From contig MU008216.1 in NCBI GenBank assembly GCA_010909165.1, positions 186,001 through 250,000 of the forward strand: a DNA stretch of 64,000 bases, in the 5' to 3' direction. Shown here piece by piece: positions 22,860-32,899 of the stretch. The notes beneath the pieces were generated by a model. That model did not search any database. It was given only the letters and a program-made list of their open reading frames with translations, and was not told where the DNA came from. The position numbers and the translations under genes are program-made. Origin of the DNA: Anthoceros angustus (Eukaryota > Streptophyta > Anthocerotopsida > Anthocerotales > Anthocerotaceae). How positions within the stretch are numbered: the stretch's first letter is position 1; each line of letters begins with the position of its first letter.

Positions 22860-24243
22860 CACTAAGGACGGATTTCCGTCATGGGACTTGGTACTTTGTG
22901 AAGTAAAATTATCACGTCTTGCGCTCCCAAACTCGCGAGTCCTTTGCTCCTTGTAGAGGAATTTCGTGCAAGGCTGTTAACGCAGATGTCCGGTAGAGAG
23001 GGAGTCGGTGGTGGAGTGCTTGCGAGGGCTTGCTCCTTGCAGGCGTTGCTCCTTGTGAATGGTTCTGTGAAATTGCTTTGCTTTGGGTGTGTGGCGATGC
23101 CCAAGGAACTCTCGGCTTGAGGGTAGACTACAGGAAAGACTGGAGGTTCTCACTGGCCCTGGTGCAAACTCATAGCAACTCGCCCAAGGAAGAACTTGCT
23201 AGCTTGTAGGGCACCCAGAACAGCTTAGCTAGGGCCACGAGCTTGAAGTAAGGTTAGATTAGGAGGATGAGAAGTTGAGTTGAGGTGAGTGTTGAGGAGA
23301 ATGTGGAGCCGAATGTTGAGTAGAGGAGTAGGTAGAGATTAGAGTAAGAAGAAGGCCCAAGTCGAGCCTAAGGAGGGTCCCAAATCGCACCAAACCGAGA
23401 CTGGAAGCTGGGCTAAGGTCTCAAAATCATCGGGTGGAGAAGTCGCGCTGCGCTGTAGGGGGTCCCTATGTGCGTAGGCTATGGACCTACCCAGAGGGTG
23501 GGACCCACGAGGGATGTCGCTAGGTCCAGAGCGGAGATTTGACGAGCAGTGGAGGTGTCGTGGCCGCCAATGTGGAGTTTTGTGGGCGCAGTTGTAGTTG
23601 GAGCTGTGGCCTCGGAAGTTGGAGAGGCCTTGAACTAGGGCGAGGTAACTTATGCCGCCGCCAGTGCGACCCTACCGGTGGTAGGATGCGCCTGTGCTGG
23701 GATAGGTGTGTCTCCTCCCACGTAGGAATGAGGGTGTGGCCCACCAAAGGCACTAGATCTCCTACAACTCTCCTACAAGTGGTAGGAGGGTAGGCCCTAC
23801 AATTGTTTGTTGTTGGTTGTAGGTCCCGAGGCGGCGATTCGACGAGCAGCGGGGCGCGTCATTGCCGAGAGTTGGTGGTTGAGGATGTGCCAATTGTGGG
23901 AAGGCAATGGGAAAGGAATAGTGGAAGATCACGGGTGGTGAAGTCGCTGGCAAACGTAGGGGGTCCCTACGCATGTAGCCCGTGACCCATGCAATGTGGA
24001 CCCATATAGTAGGTCGTGGTGATTGACGAGCAACACGGTGAGGCGTGGTTGGCCCTGTGGAGTGAGTTGAGGTTGCTCCACCGTGTGAGGGAGCTTGGGT
24101 GTGAAGAGGTGTGTGTGCAGCCTGATACCGGGTGACTGACAAACAAGAGTCTCATGGGACGAAACCTATTGTACTTAGCGACAGTGGGATAAGTGTGGCC
24201 ACTAGAGGGTGAATCTCGGAAGCCCCGGGGTTTTCCTCCCACA
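22860..24243 (-). mobile_element. LTR-like repeat, inverted copy
   Basis: Read on the minus strand from 24243 it starts TGTGGGAGGAAAACCCCGGG, followed by CTTCCGAG and CTCTAGTGGCCACACTTATC. This is the same start as the plus-strand copy at 31767. Further matches are AACTCTCGGCTTGAGGGTAG near 23108-23130 and GCACGAAATTCCTCTACAAG at 22951-22970, the latter with the long stretch after it. Sharing the same sharp TG-starting edge in two contexts argues that 24243 is a true element end. Palindromes of the CCTAC..GTAGG kind are frequent (e.g. near 23470-23500 and 23957-23975). No coding region is supported. Confidence 0.65.
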
Positions 24244-24249
24244 AGTTGT

Positions 24250-24410
24250 GACTCCCTTATATCGCCATGGGTACCGCATGAGCAAGCATGAAGCACTGGC
24301 TCACTTTAGCCCCTATTTCTTGCTGTTCGGGAGGGAGCTTGTGCCTCCCACCTCCATCGCCAAGCACATGTACGAGGCCGTGGACTTAGTGATGAGAATC
24401 ATACACAAGC
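24250..24410 (+). pseudogene. Ty3/gypsy integrase C-terminal fragment
   Basis: The plus strand reads SKHEALAHFSPYFLLFGREL, then VPPTSIAKHMYEAVDL. S.Y.LLFGRE..P.SI..HM is the well-known stretch between the integrase core and the GPY/F region of gypsy polyproteins. The rest of pol is missing. It abuts the LTR-like repeat head to head. Confidence 0.7.
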
Positions 24411-24955
24411 TCAAGCAATATGTGTTGTATTGATTCATAATAGAATGTACATGCCTTTATGTAGGCAAGGTTGTTGTAACCGTTAAGTAGTTGTAACAAC
24501 TAACCAATTAACTACTAAAAGAAACTACCTAGAGCCCTAAGGACTAATTAATTATTAAGTCCTAGGTGCCCTAGTGAAGAGTGCCCTAATAGTAAGCTAT
24601 TTTATCACTCCCACTCACTATGAACTAGGGGTGATTTTCGACCAAAAGAGGTCTAGGAAAACTAGTCTAGTAAAACTAGTCCCTAACTAAACTTTACTTA
24701 AAGGCATAAAGTAAAACTTAAGGTAAAACTGAAAGTAATAATCACTATTAAAATAACTCCCACTTAAGGAGAACGAGATGAGAAACTAATAACCCAACTT
24801 CAAGAATAGGTGGAATTAAAACTAATTAAAAGTATTTAAGGATTTATATATAGAGGAAAATCCAGAAAATACCTAATTTCCGAAAAGGAAAATCAAAAGG
24901 ATAATGGATAATACCCTTCTTCCTCAAACTTCACGATCCCGACAACTTGGTGGTT
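24411..24955. other. No gene recognised, AT-rich
   Basis: Contains repeated CTAGTCTAGTAAAACTAGTC and CTTAAGG-type phrases but no open frame of interest. Confidence 0.4.
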
Positions 24956-24959
24956 GGTA

Positions 24960-25145
24960 CATGTGAGGTGATGGCGAGGGTGGCTACCCAGAAGGCGCGC
25001 CCACGGAGGAGGCGCCAGGGGCGCCATCGCCGTCCGAGCCCCGCTGGCCCCTCCGCTCGCCGGCCGTAGGGCCGGCGCCTTCCGCGCCTCCGGCCCGGCC
25101 CTGCGGGGACGCCAGGCGCCGGCGCCCAAACAAGGACAGAGGGCG
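24960..25145. other. Isolated GC-rich block with CCGGCGCC motifs
   Basis: About 180 bp of very high GC (GCGCGCCCACGGAGGAGGCG, CGGCCGTAGGGCCGGCGCC) between AT-rich flanks. It has several self-complementary runs such as GGCCGTAGGGCC and GGCGCCGGCGCC. No coding, tRNA or rRNA signature is visible. Confidence 0.5.
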
Positions 25146-25155
25146 CCCCTACCTG

Positions 25156-25494
25156 ATGCATAGTCGTGTCCTGGGTGATGAAGAGTCTCGCCTCCAGCAC
25201 TCGCCTTCCTGCGCCTTTTCAAAAGAAATCTCCGCATTTGTCATTGATCCGACCTCATCCTCGGAGGATGAAGCGAAGATGCCTAAGGATCCTACAGGAC
25301 GCGCCCAAAGAGGGAAAGCCCGAAAGTGTAAGATTGCGTCTTCATTTCGCCATATTTTCTCCGCCATGTCTTCATTTGTGAAGCAATTCGGATGTGCTCA
25401 CCAAAGGGGAGAGCCCCTAGGTGATGAGGACGTGCCTCCCCTCTCAATGAATGATGCTCCGCAAAATGCCCACCTCCGCCAAAAGTGTTTGTAG
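25156..25494 (+). CDS. Hypothetical open frame, possible gene fragment
   Basis: A 112-residue plus-strand frame. It has an acidic serine patch and basic tail in the middle (DPTSSSEDEAKMPKDPTGRA), then FRHIFSAMSSFVKQFGCAH. I recognise no family. The stretch from EKISAFVIDPTSS to the stop reads like real protein rather than repeat shadow. No upstream exon or partner is identified and retroelement origin is possible. Confidence 0.25.
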   Translation: MHSRVLGDEESRLQHSPSCAFSKEISAFVIDPTSSSEDEAKMPKDPTGRAQRGKARKCKIASSFRHIFSAMSSFVKQFGCAHQRGEPLGDEDVPPLSMNDAPQNAHLRQKCL

Positions 25495-25499
25495 GAAAG

Positions 25500-26200
25500 A
25501 TTGCCCATCTTATGCTTCTAAGAAGAAGCTATGACACAAGTGGATTACAAGGATGCTAACTTGATGGATAAGAGGTCAATGGTTGTGTGGTACGCAGATG
25601 GGTGGAGACGGCATGGGAGGATATGAAGGAAAAGAAAGGTGCAATATATTAAATAAGGGTTATCCGATTTAAGCATCCTAATTTCTATATGAGTTTTAGG
25701 ATCTAATAACCTAGCATAAATTTTCTGCGCTTGATGCGTAAACACATTTTGTTTCCCTAAGTGTATTAAAGACAAAAACATGGGCTATTATAAGTGGAAT
25801 TCTACCAAAAGGTGACCAGGAAAATAAAGTATACATACTCACCTTAGGTTTAAGTGAAAAGGGGAGATGTCCGGACTCCTATATATGTGAGGAAAACTAC
25901 CATCCACATGATAAAAATAGCAAGTCTCCCATGTGAGGAATTTCCAGGACATATCAAACATATTTTCCGTAGGTGCCTTTGGTGCTAAGGGAATTTATTG
26001 TTTTAATCACATAAATACTGCTTAAATATTATTTTTATTTTTAATATAAATATTCCAGGTTCTATGTTGGTCTATGAAGAGGAAGGGATGACCTAAGCTA
26101 TTTTGAAATAGAAGAAGAAAAATTTTCAGAAAAAATAGTAAGACAATAATTTTTGGGCTAAGATTTTAAGGTTATCTTAAATCGGCCCTAAGGCTGCTAG
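25500..26200. other. No recognisable gene; expected place of a copia 3' LTR
   Basis: AT-rich sequence downstream (minus sense) of the copia RNase H end. The purine-rich run near 26110-26145 could be the polypurine tract on one strand. LTR edges were not resolved. Confidence 0.3.
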
Positions 26201-26208
26201 GGTGAGTA

Positions 26209-28007
26209 TTAGGCTAAAGGTTTGGACTGTGTATCCACTATACCTAAACATTTCATGTGTTTCCTATGTAACTCGATTCCCAATGACTTTGTTAATAAAT
26301 CAGCAACATTGTCTAAAGTTTGAACATAACTAATATTTATAGTTTTATCTTCTAACTTTTCCCTTATGTAGTGATACTCAACAGCTATATGTTTTGTTCT
26401 AGAGTGAAAAACAGGATTTCGTGCAAGTGCAATGGCACCCTGGCTATCACTAAACAAAGATGTAGGCTTAAGTTGAGGATGATGAAGTTCACTCAAAACT
26501 AACCTGGACCACACTATGTCTTTAGAACCGAGGTTAGTACCTGACTATTCGATTGACAAAGCTATAGTAGGTTGTTTCTTACTTGACCAGATATTGGTGC
26601 TCCTCCCAAGAGTAATACATACCGATCTGATTTCGTGTGTCGGTCAAAGATAGTCATCAAGATATGCCGTTAGAGTTAATGTGTTGATAGCTGGTGTATG
26701 CTTGAACCCAGTACATAGTGCCTTTAAGGTATCTAATATACGCTTAACAGACATCCAAAGGCTCACGCCGTGTTCTCCAAGAATTGTGAGCATGAACTGA
26801 CTTCAAAAGATATATTTGGTCTCGTAAAATTACATAAATATATTAGAGTGCCAACAGCATGTCGGTATGGAACTGCTGACATTTCTAGCTTTTCTTCAGT
26901 TGTTTTGGGACTCATATCTGAGGTAAGCCTAACACCACTTGCAAAAGGTGTGGGTGCAGGCTTTGCATCCTCAAGTCCAAATTTAGCTAAACTCTCCTTA
27001 ATATACTTGGTTTGAACTATACTTAGAGTCTTATTACCTCTATTTCGTATAATATTAACACCAAGTGCATATGTCATTCTCCTAGATCGGACATCTCAAA
27101 TAGAGTCCTAAGCCATGCTTTAGTTTCGGCTAGGAGGTGAGGGAGTTTGTTGCCATAAAAACATCATCAACATAAAGTAGAAGATAAAATATATCATTGC
27201 GGATATTAGGATGTACATACAAGCATCACCACGGCTTTGCTTAAATCCTCTCCCAATAAGTTGTACATGTATGGTTAAATTCCAATTCTTGCTGCTTAAG
27301 GCCATACAAACCTTTGATGAGTCGGCATACCCAATCTTCTTTGCCTTTGACTTAACCCTCGGGTTGTCTCATGTATATTTTCCTCTTGCAGCGCCCTTAC
27401 AAATATCTTTGTCTTAACATCCATCATGTGGAGTTCAAGATCATGTTGGGCACATAAGGCAAATATCATTCAAGTGTGGCAAATTTGGCTCTTGGGGCAT
27501 AAGTGGCCCAAGGTATGTAATCTAGACCAGAATTTGTGTAAAACCTCGGCTACTAGGTGCCTTTATACCTTTCTATAGAACCATCTCCTTTTCTTTTAAT
27601 TTTAAATACCCATTTGCTGGTTACTATCTTCCTACCCCTAGGTGGTTTGACCAATTCCATGTAGAGTTATTAACTAGGGAATTATATTCATCTCTGACTA
27701 CCTTCCATAAGTCTTTTCGAGAAGAGAAAGCTTGTTTTAAGGTAAGAGGTTCTTCCGGGTCTATAGTTGCCTTGTAGACTTTTGAGAATAAAGTGATATA
27801 GGGGTATAGGATCATCAAAACAGCTAGGTATCCTAAAGGAGGTTCCTTCCAACCTGCAGGACCTGAAATGGTAGGTCGGGATCTGAGGTTGTACCTTTGT
27901 GCAGGTGCATCATCCACAGGAGCGGGATCTACGACGGGATCTGCTGGCTCCATAATGTCATCCTCCAGAGGGTCATCAAACTCATCATCATGAGTGTCAA
28001 CTGGCAC
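26209..28007 (-). mobile_element. Ty1/copia pol relic: RT to RNase H
   Basis: Read downwards on the minus strand. 28007-27624 is the pre-RT linker with the copia hallmark RYNLRSRPTISGPAGW and later SRKDLWKVVRDEYNSLVNNS, the start of the RT. RT remnants follow near 27480-27120 (GRGFKQSRGDACMY). Then 27077-26763 has TYALGVNIIRNRGNKTLSIV, YIKESLAKFG and YRHAVGTLIYLCNFTRPNI. 26514-26209 is an intact RNase H end (LFSDSQGAIALARNPVFHSR, HIAVEYHYIREKLED, NVADLLTKSL). The YVDD catalytic box is degraded. Part of this region is copied in inverted context at 29083-29775. Confidence 0.85.
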
Positions 28008-28019
28008 TTAAAGAGAACC

Positions 28020-28210
28020 CTAAAACGTATTACCTTAAATTACTATTAGGGTTAGGTAGACTCATAATCAGTTATTAGTTATATAACCGTTCCTCGTGTT
28101 ATGTAAACATTCTCTCTTGTAAATAACTGTCACTTTTTCCTTGCATTACCTTTGTTCTCCTCAGTCACCACGCCGTGCGCTATCCAGGATCGCTTTATGG
28201 TATCACAGCC
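28020..28210 (+). mobile_element. Copia-type LTR 3' part and primer-binding site
   Basis: TGGTATCACAGCC at 28198-28210 matches, with one change, the TGGTATCAGAGC primer-binding site that plant copia elements use with initiator tRNA-Met. The ~170 bp before it ends in a CA-containing stretch and would be the LTR. Gag-like sequence follows on the plus strand. The left LTR edge is unclear because the minus-strand pol relic ends at the same place. Confidence 0.6.
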
Positions 28211-28261
28211 ATGTATTTGGCGATTGCGCTTAATCCCTGCAGGCAGTGGTGATACCTGGCC

Positions 28262-30168
28262 AATGTCACAAGGTCAGATATGCCGAAGCGCAGGGTTCTG
28301 ACGCAAGTGTCAGGTAGAGGAGCTGCAGGAAGGAGGATTGCCTCACCTGCAATCCATCAGGAATTCATTTGTCTCGACTGTCGTGAGGCAGAAACTCATC
28401 CCTGCTCCCGACAGCCTGCTACCCCTCGCTCATGCGCCTTCGTTGAAAATGTCTCTTGCGCCGATCGAAGACTTTCTTCCAACAATCGGCGCACGGATCC
28501 GGTGAGAGTTATCGATCCTTCCTTGAGAGATCGCGGCCATGTATCAGCAGCGAGTTGGATTCGGCATACTCCCATATCAGCAGGCTTCAGGATCTGTTCG
28601 ACGGCCTCAACGATACCATCAAACAGATGCACATTATGTGCGAGACCCACAACGCCTTCGAGGCTACCAGAATGAAGAAGGCATCATTCAACGCTCTTGG
28701 CCTGAGCCACCATTGCTGACAGCTTGCGTGCAGGGATGCAATCAAATCCTGACGATGATGACAATCTTGATATCGACGATGCCGGCTCAGTGGGTCCTTC
28801 CTCCGATTCTGATGGTGCAACCTTGGAGGAGCCTCCAATCGCGCGCATCGGTTCAACAGCGGCCTGGCCATCACCGGACAAGGAAATGGCAACCCTATTC
28901 CATATCCGCCAGAACCTCTACTATGTCTCTACTGCCCCTTCCGGTACCTCAAGATAGACTTTATGATTGTGACCGTTTAACGGCACTAATCTCTCAGACA
29001 AGGCTTACAGAGATATTGGAGGAGAGTGAACGATGGGAGTTGTTGATGGATCGAGCACGTGCACTAACTCCATGTACGAGATGTTCTAGCTTTTCTTCAG
29101 TTTTGGGACTCATATCTCGAGGTAAGCCTAACACCACTTGCAAAAGGTGTGGGTGCAGCTTTGCATCCTCAAGTCCAAATTTAGCTAAACTCTCCTTAAT
29201 ATACTTGGTTTGAACTATACTTAGAGTCTTATTACCTCTATTTCGTATAATATTAACACCAAGTGCATATGTCATTTCTCCTAGATCGGACATCTCAAAT
29301 AGAGTCCTAAGCCATGCTTTAGTTTCGCTAGGAGAGTGAGGGAGTTTGTTGCCATAAAAACATCATCAACATAAAGTAGAAGATAAAATATATCATTGCG
29401 GATATTAGGATGTACATACAAGCATCACCGGCTTTGCTTAAATCCTCTCCCAATAAGTTGTACATGTATGGTTAAATTCCAATTGCCCGACCGCTTAAGG
29501 CCATACAAACCTTTGATGAGTCGGCATACCCAATCTTCTTTGCCTTTGACTTCAGAACCTCGGGTTGTCTCATGTATATTTCCTCTTGCAGCGCCATACA
29601 AATATCTTGTCTTAACATCCATCATGTGGAGTTCAAGATCATGTTGGGCACATAAGGCAAATATCATTCAAGTGTGGCAAATTTGGCTCTTGGGGCATAA
29701 GTGGCCCAAGGTATGTAATCTAGACCAGAATTTGTGTAAACCTACTACTAGGCATATACCTTTCTATAGAACCATGATGCCTCACACTCGGCGACTCTGC
29801 AATGTGGAGTAATTTTATGATGATATACAAGGACAAGAGCTCAGCCTCTTAAATACATTCCTTTCGAGACTTTTTCTATCTGCGCATGAAGGAGAATGAG
29901 TCTGTGGAATCTTATATCAACAAGTTTAGGACTGCCCGTGCAAACCTTGCCTACTGTGGCACTATCCTTACTGGAGTTCAAGCATCTGTTGGACTGTTGG
30001 CATCCTTGCCAGAGAGCTACTCTCAATTTTCAAGCTCACGTATCGCAGGGCAAGACCAGTCACAGTGGGCAATGTCCCCAACTTGACCCTCGAGGAGGTT
30101 TTCGGAGCCTTGCTTGCTGAAGAGCGTACTAGAGGCCTTCACAAGTCGAAGGGCCAGAACTCCAACGA
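28262..30168 (+). mobile_element. Copia leader-gag unit 1, interrupted by an inverted pol piece
   Basis: Plus-strand leader and gag from ~28280. It matches unit 2 base for base over long runs (e.g. the stretch around GCATCATTCAACGCTCTTGG). Gag resumes at 29776 with YKDKSSAS, then MKENESVESYINKFRTARAN and LPESYSQFSSS, up to TRGLHKSKGQNSN at 30168. Bases 29083-29775 are foreign (see next entry). At 30168 the sequence jumps back to the equivalent of 28362, which creates unit 2. All copies carry frameshifts. Confidence 0.8.
29083..29775 (-). mobile_element. Inverted second copy of the copia RT region inside gag
   Basis: Near-identical to 26883-27578, in the same window orientation and therefore antisense to the surrounding gag. 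Minus-strand peptides are YALGVNIIRNRGNKTLSIVQ and IFALCAQHDLELHMMDVKTR followed by YLYGA, the latter being RT motif A. The edges sit on microhomologies shared with gag: GATGTTCTAGCTT on the left and ATAGAACCAT on the right. Confidence 0.85.
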
Positions 30169-31766
30169 ATTCATTTGTCTCGATCGTGAGGCGTAAACTC
30201 ATCCCCCTCCCGACGCTACCCTCGCTCATGCGCCTTCGTTGAAAATGTCTCTTGCGCCGATCGAAGACTTTCTTCCAACAATCGGCGCACGGATCCGGTG
30301 AGAGTTATCGATCCCTTCCTTGTGAGATCGCGGCCATGTATCAGCAGCGAGTTGGATTCGGCATACTCCCATATCAGCCAGCCGGGATCGCTCGACGGCC
30401 TCAACGATACCATCAAACGATGCACATTATGTGCGAGACCCACAACGCGCCGAGGCTACCGTAATGAAGAAGGCATCATTCAACGCTCTTGGCCTGAGCC
30501 ACCATTGCTGACAGCTTGCGTGCAGGGATGCAATCAAATCCTGACGATGATGACAATCTTGATATCGACGATGCCGGCTCAGTGGGTCCTTCCTCCGATT
30601 CTGATGGTGCAACCTTGGAGGAGCAGCCTCCAACTGCGCCACTGGTTCAACAATAGCAGCCAGGGCCATCAGCTGGACAAGGAAATGGCAACCCTATTCC
30701 ATATCCAGTTGTGAACCCTGCTACTATGTCTCAGTCGGCTGCACCCCTTCCTGGTACCCTGAAGATAGACTTTAAGGATTGTGACCGTTTCAACGGCACT
30801 AACTACTCTGTATGGGCAATAAGGCTTACAGAGATATTGGAGGAGAGTGAACTGATGGGAGTTGTTGATGGGACTGAGCAGTCGCCAGTACCAACTCCAC
30901 AGAATGCTGCAGATGTTCTAGCTTGGAAGCGGAAGGACAGGCGTGCACGTTCCATCATCATTGCTTCTCTGGATAGAACCATGATGCCTCACACTCTCGG
31001 TGCAGACACCTCTGCAGCTGTGTGGAGTAATTTTATGATGATATACAAGGACAAGAGCTCAGCCTCTTAAATACATTCCTTTCGAGACTTTTCTATCTCG
31101 CGCATGAAGGAGAAGTCGTGGAATCTTATATCAACAAGTTTAGGACTGCCGTGCAACCTTGCCTATCGTGGCACTATCCTTCGGAGTTCAAGCATGTCAT
31201 GGACTGTTGGCATCCTTGCCGAGAGCTACTCTCAATTTTCAAGCTCACAGTACTCGTTAGGGCAAGACCGCAGTCACAGCAATGTCCCCAACTTGACCCT
31301 CGAGGAGGTTTTCGGAGCCTTGCTTGCTGAAGAGCGTACTAGAGGCCTTCACAAGTCGAAGGGCCAGAACTCCAACAGCAACAGAGTCCTTTTCTCATCG
31401 AGTGGTAGAGGCAGCTGGCGTGGAAGAGGTGGTCGAGGAAGAGGTTCGTCTTCGACTGTAAGACAACCCAATTTGCAACGCAAGACATTCACTTGCAACT
31501 GGTGCAAGATAGCAGGTCACTATGAGCATGACTGCCGGAAGAAGCGGGCTGGTGAGCCCAGGAGATCTAGAGATGCACCACAAGCAGAGCCCAATGTGAT
31601 CTCAACCAAGACCACTTCGACCACCAAAGCCCCAACCATTCTTGCTGTTTGTCTTTCATCGATTCAAATTCAAACGGACATGTGGTTTTTAGACTCTGGG
31701 GCTACTAGCCACATTTGTTTTGATAGGATAGCCTTTCATATTTTCGTGCATTCCACTGATGATAGA
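30169..31766 (+). mobile_element. Copia gag-protease unit 2
   Basis: Gag starts at 30711 or the nearby MSQSAAPLPGTLKI and shows DRFNGTNYSVWAIRLTEILE, the copia gag (UBN2-like) signature. A frameshift near 31070 leads to SYINKFR and NLTLEEVFGALLAEE. A GRGSWRGRGGRGRGSSS basic patch and the zinc knuckle CNWCKIAGHYEHDC (C-x2-C-x4-H-x4-C) follow near 31495-31536. The protease active site WFLDSGATSHICFD lies near 31684-31725. The polyprotein stops abruptly at 31766, where an LTR-like repeat begins; integrase and RT are absent here. Confidence 0.88.
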
Positions 31767-32760
31767 TGTGGGAGGAAAACCCCGGGGCTTCCGAGGTTCC
31801 CCCTCTAGTGGCCACACTTATCCCACTGTCGCTTTGTACGTTGGGTTTCGTCCCATGAGACTTGTGTGAACGATCGGATTCTGGAGAAACAATCGCTACT
31901 TGCAGCAACACACTACCTCAGCCTTCTAAACAAGCAAGGCGCCCACTACTCTCCCTCTTACAGCAGCTGCACCACTTGCACTGCTTCAAAAACTCAACGA
32001 TCCTCGACCTACAACGATACCACAAAATTGCAGGTCATGCCTTAGCAGCAAGGAGTCTATCACGGGCGCCCAAGGACCCCCTGACCCACACCGCAATTTC
32101 GTCCCTACTTCTAAGACCAATCTTCTCTACTCAGGGAGCGCCCTCTTACTTGCAGATTTGGGATTCGCTCCTTAGGCTCCGCTTGTGGCCATCCACTATT
32201 ACCTACACTCTAATCCTCTACTCATCATCCACTCATCATCCTCCTCAATGCTCAACTCATCTCCTCATTCTCCCCCTATTCTAACCTCAATTCAGGCTCA
32301 CTGGCCTCGGCTCGCCCTTACGGCACAATTGCCTGGGGTCCACCTACAAGCCAGCAAGTTCTTCCTTGGGCCGGTTGCTATGAGTTTGACACCCGACAGC
32401 GAGAACCTCCAGGGAGTCTTTCCCTGTAGTCTACCCTCAAGCCGAGAGTTCCTTGGGCATCGCCACACACCCAAAGCAAAGCAATTTCACAGCAACCATT
32501 CACAAGGGGAGCAACTTGTCGAGGCGCTCGCACGGAGCAGGCCCTCTACCAAGCACTCCGACCACCGCAAACTTCCTTTCTACCAGATGTTGCATTGGCT
32601 TGCAGCCGGCACGAAATTCCTCTACAAGGGGCAAAGGACTCGCGAGTATGGAAGCGCAAGACGTGATACTTTACTTAGTGAAATCCTCCTCCTCTTATAG
32701 GAGGACCTCTACATACAACCTCCCTTAGGTGTGCCTGCTGCAGGCCACCTTTTCCAATAT
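31767..32760 (+). mobile_element. LTR-like repeat, plus copy
   Basis: Starts TGTGGGAGGAAAACCCCGGG exactly where copia protease homology ends, and is the mirror of 24243-22860. It includes AAGTTCTTCCTTGGGCCGGT, CACACCCAAAGCAAAGCAAT and a CTCCTC..TATAGGAGG hairpin near 32686-32704 that may mark the promoter side. It continues into related sequence after 32760. No coding region is seen. Confidence 0.65.
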
Positions 32761-32899
32761 TTTATTATTTCCTCACGATTTAAGTCCTGCATCTAAGTTC
32801 ATCGCCAATCCTAGGTAAAATTCTATTCTAGCAATTTTCACCTATGGCCATTCTTAAATAAGTCTACACCATCATCTCCTTCCTGTTCCCAAAGTATGG

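Noticed and set aside
27211-29812. Plus-strand frames such as the one with NPLPISCTCMVKFQF, found twice
   Set aside because: Antisense of the copia reverse transcriptase on the minus strand.
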